Assembly (NCBI RefSeq): GCF_022760995.1
Contig: NZ_JAKWJO010000007.1
Location: forward strand, 182,805 to 246,804
Source of the DNA: Dyella sedimenti
GTDB lineage: Bacteria > Pseudomonadota > Gammaproteobacteria > Xanthomonadales > Rhodanobacteraceae
Reading direction: 5' to 3'
DNA: 64,000 nucleotides
Both the position numbers and the translations under genes were made by a program. Below, piece by piece: positions 61,434 to 64,000 of this stretch (positions are counted from its first letter, which is position 1; each line of letters starts with the position of its first letter). The notes beneath the pieces were generated by a model that saw only the letters and a program-made list of their open reading frames with translations, was not told the DNA's origin and ran no database searches.

Positions 61434-62166
61434 GCACCTTGTTCCGGGTCTTTCCGATACCTTCGAGATACGCGCAGAACATATCGGCCATGGCATCCGC
61501 ATAGGCGGCAATCTCCGCTGGCGTGCGCGGGCTTTCGGAAAACTGCTTTCCCACCGTACTGAGTGCCGTGCCGACCAGGTCGCCAGCCAGTGCGCGCGCC
61601 GCATCGGATGCCTTGGGCAAGGCCTCGCGCATGAACATCTCGACGATACGGTCGCCGGCCGCCCTCGCCTCCCGCGCCTCGGCCGCGTCGCGATAGAAGG
61701 GCGCGGCATCGTCCAGCGCCACGCGCATCGCCGCCTCCTCGCATTCGGAGCGCAGGAATGCATGCACCAGGCGGCGCAGCCGTTCCAGCGGCGGCCTTTG
61801 CGCATTCACCAGGATGCCGCGCAGCAACTCGGTCGTCTGCCGCCATTCGTCGCTCTGCAAGCGGAACAGGATGGCCGCCTTGTTCCCCCAGAAACAGAGG
61901 GATCGATCGCGCTCGGATTGGTATACGAGCCAATAACCCGCTGAATGTGCCATGCACCAGCCAGAAATACTTGCCCCCACCGAGAGATCGGGAAAACCAG
62001 GCTCGGTCACCACCGCGCTGACGTGAAACGGCGTACACAGGTATTGATTGATGCCAGCACGCAATTCAGCGAAGTAGCTGTCTTTGTCCGTGCCGGCATT
62101 TACGTAGACGCCGTCCGTATCGAACAACCTCGCGTTGAGCCGCTCTATCGGATCGGGCTCATGCAT
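61384..62166 (-). CDS. Chimeric gene: unknown N-terminal domain fused to a TetR regulator lacking its helix-turn-helix
   Basis: A 260-residue open frame in two parts. Residues 1 to about 95 (MHEPDPIERLNARLF...YWLVYQSERDRSLCFWG) look like an unrelated small acidic protein. From residue 95, NKAAILFRLQSDEWRQTTELLRGIL is the segment that directly follows the recognition helix in TetR proteins, and the rest (GDRIVEMFMREALPKASDA, ADAMADMFCAYLEGI) is a TetR C-terminal domain. The DNA-binding first 45 residues are missing. The junction lies near 61884. The last 50 nt overlap the convergent 60606 gene. It is probably a deletion fusion and unlikely to act as a repressor. Confidence 0.65.
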   Translation of the reverse strand: MHEPDPIERLNARLFDTDGVYVNAGTDKDSYFAELRAGINQYLCTPFHVSAVVTEPGFPDLSVGASISGWCMAHSAGYWLVYQSERDRSLCFWGNKAAILFRLQSDEWRQTTELLRGILVNAQRPPLERLRRLVHAFLRSECEEAAMRVALDDAAPFYRDAAEAREARAAGDRIVEMFMREALPKASDAARALAGDLVGTALSTVGKQFSESPRTPAEIAAYADAMADMFCAYLEGIGKTRNKVPRPSRPAPGRGSSSMA

Positions 62167-62190
62167 GGCGCATCCTATGCTCCATTATTT

Positions 62191-62220
62191 GATGTCCGCT
62201 CCGGGTCGGAAGCGGACATC
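62191..62220. repeat. 10-bp hairpin GATGTCCGCT / AGCGGACATC
   Basis: A perfect inverted repeat with a 10-nt loop, 25 nt upstream of the chimeric gene start and just after the frameshifted gene. I recall TGTCCGCT/AGCGGACA hairpins as dispersed repeats in many proteobacterial genomes. No T tract. Confidence 0.55.
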
Positions 62221-62227
62221 TCTGTGG

Positions 62228-62552
62228 CTACCCGGCAAGATGATCTCGCCAAGCGATGAGTATCTTCATTGCTTCCGCGGTGTGATTCGCGCTGGCTCCC
62301 ATACCCATGGGCTCGGTGCTTAGCCTATGCAGGTATTCGGCGACAGCTTTCCCGCTGACTGTTGCTTTGAGCAAGCGAAAGACCTCGGAGGACATAGCTC
62401 TCGTACTCATCCCTGGCTTGGGGCACGCCGGCGACTCCCATCGGATCCCTCACGTAATGAAGGACTTCGTCGATCCTACGTAAAAGCTCTTTGTCTTTCG
62501 GCGACAAGTTAACGAGTAGACCCAAGCTTGTTCTTGAAAACGCGCAGGTCAA
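62228..62552 (-). pseudogene. Small conserved hypothetical protein, frameshifted
   Basis: Two overlapping minus-strand frames together encode one protein. The first gives SPKDKELLRRIDEVLHYVRDPMGVAGVPQARDEYESY; the second continues EVFRLLKATVSGKAVAEYLHRLSTEPMGM to the stop at 62228-62230. One extra nucleotide near 62395 (seven nt between TAT and GAG where six are expected) breaks the frame. I recall intact relatives of about 90-100 residues with the sequence RRIDEVLHYVWDP as widespread hypothetical proteins, possibly immunity-type. Low G+C supports recent acquisition. Confidence 0.65.
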
Positions 62553-62559
62553 CGCCTCC

Positions 62560-62916
62560 CTAGCCAGGCACGCTAACCACCGACTCGAAGCCGCCGAAGA
62601 TCATTCGCTTGCCATCGAAGGGCATGTCACCAACAGCCGGCATGCGCGGATCATTCATGATTTTCTCCATGCCGGCATCGCGAGTGGCCTTGTCGGGCCA
62701 TTCCACCCAGGAGAACACCACTGACTCATCCTGCTTTGCCTGCACGGCGCGGCGGAAATCGGTGAGCTTGCCATCCGGCACGTCATCACCCCAGCACTCC
62801 ATCACACGGGTGGCGCCGACCTCCAAGAAAATACCATCGAAGGTGCTGGCGTGCACGATGAACTGTTCGCGGTTGGCGTTGGGTACGGCGATCACGAAAC
62901 CATCGATGTAAGACAT
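62560..62916 (-). CDS. DUF1428 family protein
   Basis: A 118-residue protein of the DUF1428 family (dimeric alpha-beta barrel, YbaA-like). It shows MSYIDGFVIAVPNANREQF, VMECWGDDVPDGKLTDF, VVFSWVEWPDKATRDAGM and PFDGKRMIFGGFE, covering the whole family length. GAGGAG lies about 8 nt upstream of the ATG at 62916. Function unknown; related folds bind small ligands. It lies between two small, poorly conserved genes. Confidence 0.9.
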   Translation of the reverse strand: MSYIDGFVIAVPNANREQFIVHASTFDGIFLEVGATRVMECWGDDVPDGKLTDFRRAVQAKQDESVVFSWVEWPDKATRDAGMEKIMNDPRMPAVGDMPFDGKRMIFGGFESVVSVPG

Positions 62917-63120
62917 GACTGTCTCCTCGGATGGGCGGCCGGCGTGGCCACCTTCGTGTATGCGACGAACAACTGCCTGCTGGATCGACACGAGATATCT
63001 AGGAAACTATCGGCTTTGAGCCGAAAGCACGCCTTACAACCACATCAACTCGGTGACCCGGCCTTGCAGTAACTTTGGTGATGCAAAGCAGCGCCGAATC
63101 CGTCGCCGTGCGGCCTTTTC

Positions 63121-63447
63121 TTATGTGCCCAGCCTGCTGGATACATATTTGGCCAACTCCCTGGTATTTTTGACGAACTCCGCCTCCAAATCGATGCCAC
63201 ACTTATTTGCAAGAACAATGATCGACCACAGGCAGTCCGACAATTCATGGCCGAGTTTAGCCTTGCAGTCATCGATATCTCGGATACCGGCGTTTGCCTG
63301 GATCAGTTTTGCCAGATCGCCTACGTCCCCCACGAAACCAAGCGCAAGTTCCCCTGTGGTCCAGGTACGCCCCCACCTCTTGATCTCTAGTTGCTCATAG
63401 AGCTCGTTCAGCTGCAGTGCCGACTTTTCAAGGTCACTGAATTCCAT
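63121..63447 (-). CDS. MazG-like nucleotide pyrophosphohydrolase
   Basis: A 108-residue all-alpha NTP pyrophosphohydrolase. The helix GDVGDLAKLIQA corresponds to the metal-binding E-x-x-E helix of MazG/dCTPase proteins (acidic residues kept as Asp), and LGHELSDCLWSIIVLANKCGIDLEAEF is the second metal helix. It would hydrolyse a (d)NTP to NMP and PPi. The start at 63447 (MEFSDLEK) is preferred; an ATG at 63465 adds six residues. The substrate is unknown; these proteins are often mobile-element cargo. Confidence 0.75.
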   Translation of the reverse strand: MEFSDLEKSALQLNELYEQLEIKRWGRTWTTGELALGFVGDVGDLAKLIQANAGIRDIDDCKAKLGHELSDCLWSIIVLANKCGIDLEAEFVKNTRELAKYVSSRLGT

Positions 63448-63603
63448 ATTGATGGTACCTGGCACTGGTTACAGGACACGTTGAGTGGCGCCTCCTTCGT
63501 CCTCGCTGGCTTTGGGCATGGGTCGGCACAAAGTTTTGCCATGCGTATGGGCGGCCATTGTGCCCACCATCGAAAGCGAACGCTCCACCCCTAGCTCACA
63601 ATC

Positions 63604-63873
63604 TTATGTCCGCACGAGGATTGCTGCGATGACCAGTACAACCCCAAGTAGACCGACAACGCGACTGCCAACGCCATTATCTCGTGCAGGCGTCGCACGA
63701 AACGCGCGATAGATGTCTGGAATGCTGGCGTTGCGCTTCACACTGGGGAACAGGCCAAAGGCTTCGTACCAGCCAAAGCATAAGGCCGAGCACGCCAATA
63801 GATACGACCGAGGTGGATCATACAAAAGCAGGCTCGAAGGCCCAAGCATCAGCGCAATTACAGCGCCAACCAT
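63604..63873 (-). CDS. Small membrane protein, unknown
   Basis: An 89-residue frame with hydrophobic segments at MVGAVIALMLGPSSLLLY, SYLLACSALCFGWYEAFGLF and the C-terminal VVGLLGVVLVIAAILV. The Lys/Arg-containing loop (SVKRNASIPDIYRAFRA) lies between. The start is uncertain: the ATG at 63873 is the first before a hydrophobic helix, but an upstream GTG at about 63897 and a longer frame to 63951 are open. Low G+C compared with the left of the window. No family recognised. Confidence 0.5.
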   Translation of the reverse strand: MVGAVIALMLGPSSLLLYDPPRSYLLACSALCFGWYEAFGLFPSVKRNASIPDIYRAFRATPARDNGVGSRVVGLLGVVLVIAAILVRT

Positions 63874-63939
63874 CTTGTTCCGTGAGAATCCGCTCACTCT
63901 TCTCACGCATTTTCCCCTCTGCCCAAACCCGGCATTAAG

Positions 63940-64000
63940 AGCCGCTAACAAAACTCCGGAAGATTCCGTAAGCAGATGATCGAGCAGGCAAGCGACAGCC
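63940..64000. other. Possible insertion-sequence end at the window edge
   Basis: The last about 60 nt (AGCCGCTAACAAAACTCCGG onward) resemble the terminal sequence of IS5-type elements as I remember them, with a short AACAAAACTCC run. The element, if present, continues outside the window, so this is only a suspicion. Confidence 0.25.

Noticed and set aside
1..64000. CRISPR array, tRNA or rRNA genes, prophage or complete insertion sequence
   Set aside because: No regularly spaced repeats, no cloverleaf-like or rRNA sequence, and no intact transposase or phage structural gene was seen on reading both strands; a tRNAscan or CRISPR-finder run would confirm.

Overview
The window is GC-rich bacterial chromosome (roughly two-thirds G+C by eye). 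Its gene content points to a gammaproteobacterium of the Xanthomonadales, most likely Rhodanobacteraceae (Dyella/Luteibacter/Rhodanobacter-like). Reasons are the recC-recB-recD gene order, a pilV-pilW-pilX-pilY1-pilE minor pilin cluster, GTGGGAGCGACT and TAGGAGCGC type intergenic repeats, and many small stress proteins typical of that group. The lineage is inferred from family knowledge; no rRNA or tRNA gene was seen.

Layout. 1-6.2 kb: the N-terminal part of a thiamine-pyrophosphate enzyme, an NRAMP transporter remnant, a DUF892 protein, a DUF72 protein, a degenerate receiver-like protein, a stress-type glycine-rich protein and a CPA1 Na+/H+ antiporter. 6.4-25.8 kb: a stress and DNA-repair region with three KGG-type small proteins, a DUF4142 protein, an NtrC-type regulator, two divergent and apparently paralogous two-component modules, a UdgX-like uracil-DNA glycosylase, two YghA-like dehydrogenases, a DUF3182/hydrolase operon, a PfpI-like protein and the LigD-Ku end-joining pair. 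25.9-32.5 kb: a Sel1-like protein, a lipoprotein plus NCS2-type permease operon, and a divergent TonB-dependent receptor. 32.6-41.7 kb: recCBD. 41.7-42.0 kb: a repeat cluster. 42.0-49.3 kb: the minor pilin operon with the PilY1 adhesin. 49.7-53.1 kb: a double-motif aspartyl protease with TPRs, then an ECF41 sigma factor with its carboxymuconolactone-decarboxylase-like partner and a matching promoter. 53.3-59.9 kb: a carboxylesterase and a five-gene operon (DUF1579, MDR oxidoreductase, HLD-II haloalkane dehalogenase, TetR regulator, Lnt/nitrilase-like membrane protein) preceded by an 18-bp-arm palindrome. 59.9-64 kb: a decaying accessory region with a fused pair of truncated genes, a chimeric TetR gene, a frameshifted small gene, DUF1428, a MazG-like protein and a membrane protein. 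Base composition falls toward the right end.

How the parts relate. The 1-26 kb block combines proteins associated with stationary-phase or oxidative stress with non-homologous end joining (Ku-LigD) and a uracil-processing enzyme; RecBCD adds the homologous-recombination arm elsewhere in the window. Sensory control is dense: an NtrC-type activator, two histidine kinases with single-domain receivers, an ECF41 sigma factor with its consensus promoter, and a TetR repressor inside a possible dehalogenation/detoxification operon. I see no CRISPR array, prophage or complete insertion sequence.
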